A stretch of 62,225 nt of DNA, taken from Anaerolineae bacterium. Its GTDB lineage: Bacteria > Chloroflexota > Anaerolineae > Promineifilales > Promineifilaceae. How positions within the stretch are numbered: the first letter of the stretch is position 1; each line of letters opens with the position of its first letter. This document shows positions 61,597 to 62,225 of this stretch, one piece after another. The stretch covers positions 1 to 62,225 of the forward strand of contig SLGK01000054.1 in assembly GCA_007123775.1 (NCBI GenBank). Direction: 5' to 3'. Both the position numbers and the translations under genes were made by a program. Below the pieces are notes generated by a model that saw only the letters and a program-made list of their open reading frames with translations, was not told the DNA's origin and searched no databases.

Positions 61597-62070
61597 ATGT
61601 CACTGCCATACCGCAACAAGAAGAAGCAACGAACCCCAACTTATATTCTGATTTCTGATGGGTTTGATGAGTTGGAAGTTGTTCTCTTCCTCCATAAATT
61701 CCGGCAGCAGGGATTGTCAATTAAGAGCGTCAGCCTGTATAACCGACTGGTGTATAGCCGACAGGGTGTTGGCCTAAAGGCTGATTGTCAGTTAGCTGAC
61801 AATCCCTTTGATCCAGCCTCGGATTGTTTGCTTATATTGCCTGCTGGTGGCCGCAATGCTGAACAATTGCGCTATGATGCTCGTGTGAAATCGCTGCTAA
61901 AGTCTTTTGATACCGGTAATGGTAATGTGGCTATCACAGCCACAACGAATCATCTGGCCGATGATTTGAGCCATGTGCTGGTGAATAAGCCTCTGTATCA
62001 CCCCGACACTGGTCAAGATTTGTATGAGTTTGCAGAGAATCTGGCTGACCGGGTCGTGAGTGTATCCTAA
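61597..62070 (+). CDS. DJ-1/PfpI-fold protein lacking the nucleophilic cysteine
   Basis: 157 residues. The class I glutamine-amidotransferase-like fold of DJ-1/PfpI is visible: ILISDGFDELEVVLFLHKF (with the conserved Glu), SLYNRLVYSRQGVGLKAD, DCLLILPAGGRNAEQL. The elbow that usually reads AICAG or ACHG reads VAITATTNH, so the cysteine is Thr. A glyoxalase/deglycase or protease role is therefore unlikely; a regulatory or binding role is possible. Bases 62071-62225 show nothing recognisable. Confidence 0.7.
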   Translation: MSLPYRNKKKQRTPTYILISDGFDELEVVLFLHKFRQQGLSIKSVSLYNRLVYSRQGVGLKADCQLADNPFDPASDCLLILPAGGRNAEQLRYDARVKSLLKSFDTGNGNVAITATTNHLADDLSHVLVNKPLYHPDTGQDLYEFAENLADRVVSVS

Positions 62071-62225
62071 CTGCTGCATGGTGGTGGGGCTGGGGGGGGA
62101 GCCTTTAATTATTGGCCTGGTGTCTTTGCCGGCTGCGGTATATTCTCTATACCTTCGGTAGCCCCTGCCCCCACCCCATCCTCTCATATAACCCTTTTTG
62201 TCATAATCCAATGAAGCAGCGGACT

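Noticed and set aside
1..62225. tRNA, rRNA or riboswitch genes
   Set aside because: Looked for on both strands; no cloverleaf, rRNA or known riboswitch pattern was recognisable by eye.

Overview
The window looks like a chromosome segment from a member of the Chloroflexota (Anaerolineae/Caldilineae-like). This is an inference. It rests on a GlmL/MutL-family ATPase without a glutamate mutase, proteins full of [LI]P[DE]W[LIV] motifs, two penicillin-acylase-like proteins, a single-gene PabBC fusion, a helicase-associated-domain protein and a 3-domain S1 protein. I saw no plasmid, phage, rRNA, tRNA or CRISPR feature. Most of the window is housekeeping and accessory chromosomal genes in short operons, mostly on the minus strand between 16 and 43 kb.

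Layout. 0-4 kb: ankyrin protein with a MITE at its start codon, then ftsK and an S1-domain gene behind a consensus promoter. 4-11 kb: birA, a small acidic membrane protein, and two penicillin-acylase-family genes flanking a minimal nucleotidyltransferase whose HEPN partner seems truncated. 11-17 kb: prepilin peptidase, KDPG-aldolase-like, GNAT, proC, pabBC, xdhC. 17-20.5 kb: a REP-associated transposase between REP hairpins, ettA, and a toxin-antitoxin locus with a decayed TumE-like toxin. 20.6-30.3 kb: metG, an EVE-like protein, a secreted protein, lgt, a TlpA thioredoxin, a HAD phosphatase, rimO, a rodZ-like gene and rplI. 30.4-43.4 kb: PspA, a hybrid sensor kinase and a tight run of mostly uncharacterised membrane genes around the GlmL-like ATPase, all read from one strong promoter. 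43.4-50 kb: lipid kinase, helicase-associated protein, map, an extracellular nuclease, and a fusion of pseudo-receiver, roadblock and inactivated IS200-type transposase domains. 51-58 kb: SPFH protein with polyQ and helix-turn-helix, substrate-binding protein, glycosidase, SDR, tlyA, response regulator. 58.4-62.2 kb: a STAND ATPase/TPR pair divergent from a small Cys/Thr-tailed membrane peptide and a DJ-1-like protein without its cysteine; four heptamers at exact 11-bp pitch lie between them.

Two sequence layers cut across the genes. The palindrome ACGGCCGT (often AACGGCCGTT) recurs dozens of times in genes and spacers, like cyanobacterial HIP1. Many intergenic gaps hold hairpins whose arms are tandem heptamers (GTGCGTA, GACGGAG/GACGAAG, GATTACC, AACTGTC, TTTTACG). 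These often supply the stop codon of the neighbouring gene and in two cases lie in frame inside a gene.

The best candidates for undescribed biology are the GlmL-ATPase membrane operon (34.5-43.3 kb), the receiver-roadblock-dead-TnpA fusion (49.8 kb), the STAND/TPR-peptide-DJ-1 locus (58.5-62 kb), and the 101-bp MITE with 6-bp target duplications.
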